This document shows positions 1-7,883 of a DNA stretch of 37,797 nt, piece by piece. The position numbers were made by a program, and so were the translations under genes. The stretch is from Pseudomonadota bacterium (GTDB taxonomy: Bacteria; Desulfobacterota; JADFVX01): the NCBI GenBank assembly GCA_015222755.1, contig JADFVX010000075.1, positions 1 through 37,797 on the forward strand, read 5' to 3'. Position 1 is the first letter of the stretch. Every line of letters starts with the position of its first letter. The notes beneath the pieces were generated by a model, which was given only the letters and a program-made list of their open reading frames with translations, did not search any database and was not told where the DNA came from.

Positions 1-102
1 ATCTAAGATGATGCCTGCAAGCAAGTGGAGAAAGGACCAGTGCTTAGCAATTACAATCAAAGAGATAACCGCATTTAGCCGGTTAATCACTGCCTCTATC
101 AA
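1..102 (-). CDS. Partial membrane protein, cut by the left window edge
   Basis: An open frame on the minus strand starts at a TTG that overlaps the TGA stop of the ABC permease gene (bases 99-102), or at a GTG at 90, and stays open to the window edge. The 34 visible residues include a hydrophobic stretch (AVISLIVIA) and look like the start of a membrane protein. The position directly after the permease suggests a further gene of the export operon, possibly a second permease. No strong ribosome binding site is visible, only AGAGG close to the GTG. The call rests on openness, hydrophobicity and context alone. Confidence 0.35.
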   Translation of the reverse strand, partial: MIEAVINRLNAVISLIVIAKHWSFLHLLAGIILD

Positions 103-899
103 TACTGTCCAAGTGTTCCCGAAACCTTTGCACGCTGTGTGGCCACCGTAAAGGTCCACAGTCCCAATGGGAACAGAATCAGAGCAAAGAGCATCAAGGC
201 AGTTAGTTCTGGTAGGAGCTCCATAGGGCTTGCGCCCAAGAGGATCGCTTTGCGGATTCCGGCCAGTGCGTGCGTGAACGGGAAAAACTGGGCAACAGTT
301 TGCAATGGTGCCGGCAGAACACTTATCGGATACAGAACGCCACTTAAGACAACCGTTGCGCCTGTGAGGATCGTGGTTGCGATCTCGCCGCGCTTGATGG
401 TCAGTGTGAGACTTGCTGTCAGAATCCCGAGTGCTGCGAAACTCAGGATGGCAAGGGACATAGACAGTAAAAACGATAGAATGTTAGCGTGGCTCAAATC
501 GAGCCCGAAAAACAAGCCTGTTAACAAGTAGACCATGAACCGTAAGGATGTAAATACGTAACCCCAAAGGGAAGAATAGAGAAGGATGACTGAAACCGGC
601 GTCGGCGAAAGCATAACGATCTCAAGGGTACCCATCATCTGGTGTTCCCGGATGCTCGTGTTAAAAGAGGAGAGGCTGATCGTCGTATAGTCCTGGAATG
701 CTATGCCGAGCAGGAGAAACGGGAAATACACTCCGCCGTATGGCTTGAGGGAGGCAGATTCGGCACCTCCGAAGACCTGGGTGACATAGAAAAGAACCGG
801 CACAAAAAAGGCGATCCCGACCAGCTCTATCACTAAAGCGCCACGGTAGCTGATTTTCAGCAGGAAATCCCTACGTATAAAGGCCCAAGCCAAACGCAT
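99..899 (-). CDS. ABC-2 type transporter permease
   Basis: This 266-residue integral membrane protein is the membrane half of an ABC-2 exporter, which moves polysaccharides, lipid-linked glycans or drugs across the inner membrane. About six hydrophobic segments are visible, near residues 20-40, 58-75, 105-130, 140-165, 172-198 and 232-252, after a short basic N-terminus (MRLAWAFIRRDF). Its ATG overlaps the TAA stop of the ATPase gene by one base (TAATG), so the two are translationally coupled and probably form one transporter. The position at the end of a glycan locus suggests it exports the product made by the upstream genes. The substrate cannot be read from the sequence. Confidence 0.85.
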   Translation of the reverse strand: MRLAWAFIRRDFLLKISYRGALVIELVGIAFFVPVLFYVTQVFGGAESASLKPYGGVYFPFLLLGIAFQDYTTISLSSFNTSIREHQMMGTLEIVMLSPTPVSVILLYSSLWGYVFTSLRFMVYLLTGLFFGLDLSHANILSFLLSMSLAILSFAALGILTASLTLTIKRGEIATTILTGATVVLSGVLYPISVLPAPLQTVAQFFPFTHALAGIRKAILLGASPMELLPELTALMLFALILFPLGLWTFTVATQRAKVSGTLGQY

Positions 900-1909
900 T
901 ACAGCTTACCTCCAGTGGAAGATGAGATAATACGGCTGAATATCTCCTGTAGTGAAGCGGACACCTCACTACAGTGTGTGACCTCGCCACCACCGGAGAG
1001 TAAGGTGCGGAGGACATCCGATATAACACCGTTCCTACCGCTTAGCGTTATTTCAAGATGGGTAATCCCTTCGTGTCGTGAACTTTGGACCCCTACGATA
1101 TCTCTCATTCCCTCAATTACCTCCAGGCAACCTGGCTGAAGTTTGCTTACTATGAGCCTATACGACTTGTCCGTTGAGACGCTCTGACTGAGTTCATAAA
1201 TTGTTCCGCAGTGAAGGATCCTGGAGCGGCCCATAATGGCAACCTTGGTGCACAACTGCTCTATCTCCTTCATGTTGTGCGAGGTCATTATGACCGTGGG
1301 ACTCCATAAGGCCATGATCCGCTCCCGGATCAGGTGGATAAGTTCAGTTGATGCGAGTGGATCAAGCCCTTTGGTTGGCTCGTCCATAAAGATAACACTC
1401 GGCCGGTGCAGCAGCCCTCTGGCGAAAGCAAAACGTTGGCGGATACCGGTAGAGTAGCTATCGAACCTGCGATCAGCGTAGGGCCGGAGGTCTAAGACGT
1501 CAAGCAGCTCTTCTATCCAACTTTCGCTTTCCCGATGGGAAATATGATAAAGGTTGGAGAAGAAATGCAGGTTCTGTCTTCCCGTTAACCGCCAGTAAAA
1601 GCTGCGCTCGTTACTTGTTACAAGTCCGACAAACCGCCGGACATCTGAAGCCTCCGTCAACACATCCTTATCACCTACCCACGCCGAACCAGATGTGGGA
1701 ATAATGAGCGTACAGAGGATATTAATGAGGGTCGTCTTGCCGGCCCCGTTCGGCCCCACCAGTCCCAATATCTCGCCCTTATCTACAGTCAGTGATACAC
1801 GATCGAGCGCAACGACCTCTTCGGTGTTCTTCCGTTCTCTATGGAACGATGAGAAGAGGGCGGTATTGGGGTAGACCTTGACAACATCCTTTAACTCAAT
1901 AGCCTTCAT
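899..1909 (-). CDS. ABC transporter ATP-binding protein
   Basis: This 336-residue ATPase is the partner of the permease that follows it. Walker A is GPNGAGKTT (about residues 53-61), the signature is the YSTGIRQR variant typical of ABC-2 exporters of the NatA/daunorubicin-resistance type, Walker B is VIFMDEPTKGLDP, and the switch histidine is in MTSH. About 100 residues after the nucleotide-binding domain form an extra C-terminal domain, as in many exporters of this group. It could bind substrate or regulate turnover. A 138-base gap separates it from the glycosyltransferase gene upstream, and I see no convincing promoter there. Confidence 0.9.
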   Translation of the reverse strand: MKAIELKDVVKVYPNTALFSSFHRERKNTEEVVALDRVSLTVDKGEILGLVGPNGAGKTTLINILCTLIIPTSGSAWVGDKDVLTEASDVRRFVGLVTSNERSFYWRLTGRQNLHFFSNLYHISHRESESWIEELLDVLDLRPYADRRFDSYSTGIRQRFAFARGLLHRPSVIFMDEPTKGLDPLASTELIHLIRERIMALWSPTVIMTSHNMKEIEQLCTKVAIMGRSRILHCGTIYELSQSVSTDKSYRLIVSKLQPGCLEVIEGMRDIVGVQSSRHEGITHLEITLSGRNGVISDVLRTLLSGGGEVTHCSEVSASLQEIFSRIISSSTGGKL

Positions 1910-2047
1910 TAAACTCCCTTATATTCAACCTGTTTCACAATAACAGCTGTTCAACTTGGCGTCTGATGCCATCATCACATTTTGCGGTCTGTAAATAGCA
2001 TCGTTCACCGGCTATACCATGTGTATTTCTGTCACAATCCCTCAACT

Positions 2048-3220
2048 TCATGAGGAGGGTTCCGGTACGTAGCTGTCACTGCCGTTGACGACCTGCTCAT
2101 ACACCGCCTCTGTAAGCTCGGCATACCGGTCCCATGAGTACAGCTCGGCGGTCTCTCTACATCTTTTACCTATACTCTTACCCAACTCTGGATTCTCCAT
2201 GAGAGTGCGGATCCTCTCTGCCATCTCATTGACATCCCACGGGCAGCCAACGACAAAACCGTTATGGCCATCCCGTATCACCTCGTCTCCGAATGCGACA
2301 GTTCGCGCAGTAACAACGGGAAGCCCTGATGCCATAGCTTCCAAAACAACAAGCCCAAACGATTCATACAAACTTGGAAAAAGCAGCGCATCGACCGCAC
2401 CGTAGTAACGCCAAACCTCCCGGTCCTGGCCGACAAATACAACACGACGTGACAGCATTAGACCTTCAAGCAAATCCTGAGAACCGGGAATACTTTTGGG
2501 GTCTCCGGCCCCAACAACAACAAGGACTGCCTTCTCAGGAAGGCGGGCAATGGTCTCTATAGCATAACGGACGCCTTTATAACGGAAATCGTTCCCGATA
2601 AAGAGGAGAAGAAACTGGTCATCTCGAAATCCGAGATCGGCCCTTGTCCTCTTCCGCCACTGCTTAACCAACTGTGGATGGAAAAGATCAAGGTCAACCC
2701 CGTTGGGAATGACCGGAACCTCCTCTGGCTGCCGCCGACTAAAGCTGACGACTTCCTGCCGTACCCGCTCTGTTACGGCTGTAATCAATGTCTTTCGGTG
2801 CAAAATGTGATAACTAAACAGCAGTAGCTGTATGTAGTCGATAAGTATCCGCCGATACAAAACGTCCCTGCGCGGTCTGCTCGGGAAGCGCCGCATGCTC
2901 CGGAAGGCTGACAGAAAAACACCGTGAGAGGTAAGCACCTGCGCCGGTAACAACACAGGAGCATGAAGGTGGACCACGTCAAAGCACTCACGTTTCACCT
3001 CTGTGCGAACCCGTAGAATGAACTCACACTCAGCCGGATATTGTCGACGAAAGCGCAAATCTATCTTGTGAACGTTGACTCCTTCCGGAGGTGATTGCTC
3101 AAAGGCACTGGCAAATATATGAACCTCATGGCTGGAAACCAGACGGTTTGCCAACTCCACTACGCACCGACTGACGCCCTCATACGTATTATAGCTCCAT
3201 GTCACCAGTGCAATCTTCAC
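2048..3220 (-). CDS. Glycosyltransferase, GT4 family
   Basis: This retaining GT-B glycosyltransferase is likely to add a sugar to a lipid-linked glycan on the cytoplasmic face. The N-terminal half starts KIALVTWSYN and has the glycine-containing loop after the first strand (YEGVSR). The C-terminal half contains the donor-binding E-x7-E motif in ESFGLVVLEAMASGLPVV, followed by the usual GxP. I chose the GTG at 3220: it overlaps the TGA of the upstream acyltransferase gene as GTGA, has AGGGA upstream, and places the first strand at the N-terminus. An in-frame GTG at 3238 would add six residues. Donor and acceptor are unknown. Confidence 0.85.
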   Translation of the reverse strand: MKIALVTWSYNTYEGVSRCVVELANRLVSSHEVHIFASAFEQSPPEGVNVHKIDLRFRRQYPAECEFILRVRTEVKRECFDVVHLHAPVLLPAQVLTSHGVFLSAFRSMRRFPSRPRRDVLYRRILIDYIQLLLFSYHILHRKTLITAVTERVRQEVVSFSRRQPEEVPVIPNGVDLDLFHPQLVKQWRKRTRADLGFRDDQFLLLFIGNDFRYKGVRYAIETIARLPEKAVLVVVGAGDPKSIPGSQDLLEGLMLSRRVVFVGQDREVWRYYGAVDALLFPSLYESFGLVVLEAMASGLPVVTARTVAFGDEVIRDGHNGFVVGCPWDVNEMAERIRTLMENPELGKSIGKRCRETAELYSWDRYAELTEAVYEQVVNGSDSYVPEPSS

Positions 3221-4473
3221 CGGCGTTTTTCCCTGCACTGAACAGATCCATCATCTCCACCAGATATTACGCGCTTTAGGCGATGGTAAACCAGTCGCAC
3301 CAAAGCCGTCAAACCGCCCTCTGACGCTACTGAGAGGGCCTTATGGACTCTTGGCAACCTTCGCTCCATCCACGGAAGCAAGACAAAAAAGAACCATCGT
3401 AAATAAAATGCATGCAAAGACCGTTTTGACACAACAAGTCGCGTGTTTTGCCGCGCATCCGTTGTCCAGTCGCCCTTATAGGTCTCATCGCCTCGGAGAA
3501 AATCTATTTCGTCATCCCCGGAAAGCCAGTAATGCTCGAGCATACGTAACATTAGAAGCTTCCCCACCCCTAATTCTCTAAACTCATCAAGATATGAAGA
3601 CATGTAAGTGTAATGTCGCCTGTTATACCGGAACCCGAGGTAATAGGCGACTGCCCTACCGTCACACTCCATGAGGGCTATATTCAGCCATCCAAGCATC
3701 GCAAATTGTGGAAAAACATCCTCGAAAAACTTCCTATATGCATCCGTATTGAGTTGTCCCGGACGACCTCGTTTGACATCCGGATGATGTCGTTCCATTT
3801 CTGCCATTATATCAAGTAACCCTGGTTCATCTTCAAGAGATGTCACGAACCGAAGGCGTATATCTCCTCCAGCTTTTAGATTGCGCCATTCACGTTTATG
3901 CTCTTTCCTCCTTCGGTTTTTGAAACGGCTTTTGTAGTAATCCTCCCAGTCACCCTCTATGTGAATAAATCTACAGATATTATCTAACCCCATAGATCGT
4001 GCGAAACCAGCATTTTCAATAAGCCCCTCAAGAACAGACCTATTTGGTGAAGCACCATAAAAATCTCTTAGCTCGATCATGTCCCACTCAACGGTGTAAC
4101 CGGCGAGATGCCGGACAATATTCTGAAGCATCGCGTCTCTGCTCTCTGCAATGATGAAATCAGAGTAGTCCGAGACCCCGTGTCCCAAAAACCGCACTAT
4201 GCGTGCCGATATACCTAAGAACCTTTCTTCTTCTATAAAGAAGGGGGCAATTCCACAGAGCCTTCCTCGTATGCGCAGCGCAAGCACAAAGAGTTCAGAT
4301 CGTTTAAGAGAACTCTGAGGGCGGCCGAAGTGGCGCCACCAGTACGCGACCCACTCATGAGTCATGAAGAGCATGTTGCTATCACTCCGCTCAAGCAGTT
4401 CGTTCCAATCGTTCTTAAGAGACAATAGATTCTCTTCGCTACGCACCTCTTCTACAACAATATCTTCCGCCAT
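3217..4473 (-). CDS. GNAT/CelD-like acyltransferase (first copy)
   Basis: This 418-residue protein belongs to the CelD/BcsL-type acetyltransferases related to FemAB, often found in polysaccharide loci. The opening (LKNDWNELLERS, then MTHEWVAYWWRHFG) and the later Y-Y-L-G-F strand with helix ELGVGKLLMLRMLEHYW are typical of this double-GNAT architecture. A basic run (KNRRRKEHKREWR) lies near residue 187. It probably transfers an acyl or aminoacyl group to an amine on a sugar or small molecule. It has a good ribosome site (GAGG, five bases from ATG) and overlaps the glycosyltransferase gene. A paralogue lies two genes upstream, at 6555-7724. Confidence 0.75.
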   Translation of the reverse strand: MAEDIVVEEVRSEENLLSLKNDWNELLERSDSNMLFMTHEWVAYWWRHFGRPQSSLKRSELFVLALRIRGRLCGIAPFFIEEERFLGISARIVRFLGHGVSDYSDFIIAESRDAMLQNIVRHLAGYTVEWDMIELRDFYGASPNRSVLEGLIENAGFARSMGLDNICRFIHIEGDWEDYYKSRFKNRRRKEHKREWRNLKAGGDIRLRFVTSLEDEPGLLDIMAEMERHHPDVKRGRPGQLNTDAYRKFFEDVFPQFAMLGWLNIALMECDGRAVAYYLGFRYNRRHYTYMSSYLDEFRELGVGKLLMLRMLEHYWLSGDDEIDFLRGDETYKGDWTTDARQNTRLVVSKRSLHAFYLRWFFFVLLPWMERRLPRVHKALSVASEGGLTALVRLVYHRLKRVISGGDDGSVQCREKRR

Positions 4474-4570
4474 TATGGCCTCAAGCTCGTCGGTCCTGGA
4501 TCTCTACCTTTATCGGACAGCATATCGTTAGCAGCACATCTATATAAAATTGTCTTCCTATAGGAGATAG

Positions 4571-6538
4571 TCAAAGAGAGCACAGTATCTCCAGATTCCT
4601 ATCGTTTTGCTCAGGGCGGGCGATCGGGAATATAATATAGCGATCCTTTAACACCCCTCTGGATAAAAAGATTCCTTCTTCTTCAAATGCGCTATAGACC
4701 TTCTCCGGCGGTATCGGGGTCTCTACCAGCATGAAATGAATCTCGCTCGGAAGATAGTCAAGTCCCGCTGAGGCCAAGCGCTTCTGGATGCGCACCCTCT
4801 CCCGATTCGTATTCTCTAATATCCGGGTTGCATACTCCTTGTCTTCGAGAGCAAGAATGGCCGCCGACTCTGCAATAGGCGACAAGGCAAAAAGTGGCTC
4901 AAGCCGATTAAAAAGTTGTAACGCCTTTGGTGAAGCAAAAGCATAACCAATTCGCAAAGCAGCTAGTCCGTAAAATTTAGAGAATGTTCTTAATCCGATA
5001 ACAAGCCGGTCGGTTTCACCTATTATCTCATTAGTACGCAAGGTTTGTGGGTTTGTACTAAACTCGATATATGCCTCATCCACTACAACGGGGATATGCG
5101 CCGGAATGCGTTGAAGAAAATGCATAAATTCATCCCTGTCTATACCGACACCCAGCGGATTGCTGGGATTTATAAGATAGATTAGACGTGTATTAACAGT
5201 GATTTCCCCTGCCATAGTGTCAAGATCAAAATGAAACCTCCCATTGGTCTTTTTAAATGGGACACTGCGATTCACCACACCTAAAGCGGCACAGTATCGA
5301 TCAAACATGAACCATCCTGGGGCAGTAGTAAGAGCCTCTTTGCCTGGAGGAACAAAGGTCCGGACAGCACGTTCAACCAACTCTGAAGACCCGTTTCCAA
5401 AAGTAAAACAATCCTCTGAAATTTCAAGGTGTTCGCTCAGTTTTTTTCTGAGTGATGGATATCGCTCATCAGGATAACGCGCAAAGTTGGCATCATTTGC
5501 CATACGAGTCAAAAGACCACGAACACTTTCAGGCATCCCATAACAATTCTCAGCTCGGTCAAAGCAAACGATATCAGGATCAAGCCGATTTATGACTTTA
5601 TCGTCTTTCTTAAGAGGTGGAAAAACCATACGATCCAGCATTGTGAGAGGACTTGTCAATATTGTCTCTATTTCTCTATCTTTCTCTAACCCCCAAGCTG
5701 ACAGAATCCGTCCATGGATCTGGATTCCCGGTACTGAAGCCATATAGAGAAACAGAGGAACCACTGTCTCAGGTGGTGAAAGGGTCAGAAAATAATCCAG
5801 TGAAAAAAACGATTTTGACATTTCGGTTTGCAATGAGCCAAGCTCAATACCCGCTACAGTTATGTTGTTCCATCCTGCATCAAGCGCCGTAGTACTTGTC
5901 AAAGATTCAAGTCCACATTTACTCACAATGTAAGGGGACATTTTCGGCATTTGTGTATGAGTTGCTCCTGTAGAAACATTAATAATACGTCCTGAAACTC
6001 CATTGTTCATCATCCAGGTAGCAACTAATCTTGAGCAGAGAAAAGCCCCGGTAATGTTGACTGCCATTACTTCCCGCCACTCTTTGGGTGTTATCTCCCA
6101 TACATGGCTCTTGCATGGGCCCAGTAAAGCCGCATTGTTAATTAATATATCAATTCTGTCAAACTCTCTAATGGCCGTGTCAACCAACTGCTGTGCACCC
6201 GCATCTTCAGAAATGTCTGCACATATGCCGGTTGCAGTACCTCCTGCCTTTCTTATTTCCTGAACAGCCTGATCCACAGCACCTTTAGACCGTCCGTTCA
6301 CGACAACCTTGGCCTTTGCATCAGCAAAGGACTTGGCAACGGCCAAACCTACACCTCTGGTAGATCCCGTTATAACAACAACTTGCCCACTAATATCCTT
6401 CCGGGATGTATCTTCCTTAATATGTTTAAGTACCTTGGTAATTTCATCTGGTTCAATTAGACGCGTCCACAGATGTAGTACTCGGCTTACAACACGTCTT
6501 ATTATCCAGCTAAGCTTTCTAGTAATCCTATTACTCAT
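4571..6538 (-). CDS. Fusion of short-chain dehydrogenase and PLP aminotransferase
   Basis: This 655-residue protein contains two complete enzymes. After a basic amphipathic N-terminus (1-48), a short-chain dehydrogenase covers about 50-295, with the NAD(P) motif TGSTRGVG (57-64), NNA (134-136), catalytic Ser190 and the YIVSK pair Tyr203/Lys207. A fold-type I aminotransferase resembling histidinol-phosphate aminotransferase covers about 315-655, with INPSNP (456-461), DEAYIEF (487-493) and the PLP lysine Lys521 in TFSKFYG. Every key residue I looked for is present in both halves. The inferred reaction is oxidation of a hydroxyl to a ketone or aldehyde followed by amination. The gene sits between two acyltransferase genes, which could acylate the new amine. 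The HisC-like half hints at a phosphorylated substrate. The substrate is unknown. Confidence 0.85.
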   Translation of the reverse strand: MSNRITRKLSWIIRRVVSRVLHLWTRLIEPDEITKVLKHIKEDTSRKDISGQVVVITGSTRGVGLAVAKSFADAKAKVVVNGRSKGAVDQAVQEIRKAGGTATGICADISEDAGAQQLVDTAIREFDRIDILINNAALLGPCKSHVWEITPKEWREVMAVNITGAFLCSRLVATWMMNNGVSGRIINVSTGATHTQMPKMSPYIVSKCGLESLTSTTALDAGWNNITVAGIELGSLQTEMSKSFFSLDYFLTLSPPETVVPLFLYMASVPGIQIHGRILSAWGLEKDREIETILTSPLTMLDRMVFPPLKKDDKVINRLDPDIVCFDRAENCYGMPESVRGLLTRMANDANFARYPDERYPSLRKKLSEHLEISEDCFTFGNGSSELVERAVRTFVPPGKEALTTAPGWFMFDRYCAALGVVNRSVPFKKTNGRFHFDLDTMAGEITVNTRLIYLINPSNPLGVGIDRDEFMHFLQRIPAHIPVVVDEAYIEFSTNPQTLRTNEIIGETDRLVIGLRTFSKFYGLAALRIGYAFASPKALQLFNRLEPLFALSPIAESAAILALEDKEYATRILENTNRERVRIQKRLASAGLDYLPSEIHFMLVETPIPPEKVYSAFEEEGIFLSRGVLKDRYIIFPIARPEQNDRNLEILCSL

Positions 6539-6554
6539 AATACTTTTCCTTATT

Positions 6555-7724
6555 CTAATTTTGGGTAAAACCAGCCTTACGATAACCTTGTATTTTTCTT
6601 TTTATCTCTTCAAAACAGTTAATTATACTTGAATACAAATGATTGTTATAAACCACAAGCTGTTCAAACCCTCTTATCTCAGATGCCCATCTTTCAGAGA
6701 ACATGATACGCCCAACAAAATCCAAGCCGTTCAACTCACTTTCCCATATATCTTTAAAGATATGAGCAATGAGCGTTGAACCAGGTGAACAGGCATTTGA
6801 AGCAAACTTTTCTTTAGAAGATGTTTTAATCGTATATAAAGTCCTATCATCACGTAGGCATAGAAAAGCTGAAGCGGGTTCCCCTGAAACCCGCAGAACC
6901 CATATCTGACAGTGGCTCTTCTTAACACACTGCCTTGCCAGATCCGCATAGTAAGCGCCTATCGTTGTATTTAAGGCAAGGCTTTCTCCGGCCCTTGCTT
7001 TCCAACTTTCACCATCGATCTCCATGAACAGCCGTAATCCAATATCGATTGTCTCAGGCTTATCAAAACACTCCACCCTTAAAGCCCCCATAATTTCAAG
7101 AGAACGCTCCGAACGACGCATCTGCTGACGAAAATTCCTGCTCTTTTGTGCAAGATACTGTTCCCATGTTCCATCAAAAGCAATGTATGAATGATGCCAA
7201 GGTGAACTCTCGTAAGTCTTTAACCCCATTCGAGTAATTTCATTGCGAAATGCAGCTATAACTCCAGATCTTTGGGAAATACCATCCAGCAGCATGACAT
7301 CCCAAGCTTTGCTCTTTGATAAAAAGTTAACTATAGCAGCAATTGCTTCCTTGGGGTTACATGTCAGTACGATTCCACTACGCGGTGCATGACTGTTCAG
7401 TGGAGGCGCCAGTATCCGTGCCGGACATCTTCTCCATTGCCCCCTAAGCAAAATCAATGGAGCAATACCTATAAGCTCGCCTTTATCCCGCACCAATATA
7501 ACATGCAGGCGTGCATCCTTCCCACCGATGCCGATCAGATTGTGGTCGTCATGAAGCTCATGAGTGCTACGTTCTGTGCCATTCCCAAAGTGTTCCCACC
7601 AGTTCAGGAACCAATCAAAGCTTGTAAAGATATCAGCGGTAGAATCCTTTATCCAAAGAGTTTCCCAAGCCTCCTCCAAGGCCCGCAACCCATCCATGGT
7701 TTCGATCAACTCAACATTTAACAT
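6555..7724 (-). CDS. GNAT/CelD-like acyltransferase (second copy)
   Basis: This 389-residue protein has the same architecture as the acyltransferase at 3217-4473. It has a start of the form LEEAWETLW followed by FTSFDWFLNWWEHFG, a central WEQYLAQKSRNFRQQMRR segment, and a second GNAT-like half that ends GLDFVGRIMFSERW. The family (Acetyltransf_6, CelD/BcsL) transfers acyl groups in envelope polysaccharide synthesis. A GGAAGG ribosome site precedes ATG. It lies 16 bases upstream of the dehydrogenase-aminotransferase fusion, so both are probably made from one message. Two divergent acyltransferases flanking an amine-forming enzyme suggest two N-acylations or one acylation on each of two positions. 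Confidence 0.75.
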   Translation of the reverse strand: MLNVELIETMDGLRALEEAWETLWIKDSTADIFTSFDWFLNWWEHFGNGTERSTHELHDDHNLIGIGGKDARLHVILVRDKGELIGIAPLILLRGQWRRCPARILAPPLNSHAPRSGIVLTCNPKEAIAAIVNFLSKSKAWDVMLLDGISQRSGVIAAFRNEITRMGLKTYESSPWHHSYIAFDGTWEQYLAQKSRNFRQQMRRSERSLEIMGALRVECFDKPETIDIGLRLFMEIDGESWKARAGESLALNTTIGAYYADLARQCVKKSHCQIWVLRVSGEPASAFLCLRDDRTLYTIKTSSKEKFASNACSPGSTLIAHIFKDIWESELNGLDFVGRIMFSERWASEIRGFEQLVVYNNHLYSSIINCFEEIKRKIQGYRKAGFTQN

Positions 7725-7883
7725 ACTAATACCTTCCCGAATGCTGTGACCATAGCCAATGGTGAAGTTCTCAACTTAACCTTGTTTGAATCCTCGGAGC
7801 AAGTTTCAAAGAACCATTCTTCCTCTCACTACTAAACATACAATACGTCGCAGCGCATATGATCTTATAAATTGCACACCCCA

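Noticed and set aside
2041..2055. CCTCA/TGAGG hairpin at the end of the GT4 gene as a terminator
   Set aside because: It overlaps the stop codon and is not followed by a T-run on the minus strand.
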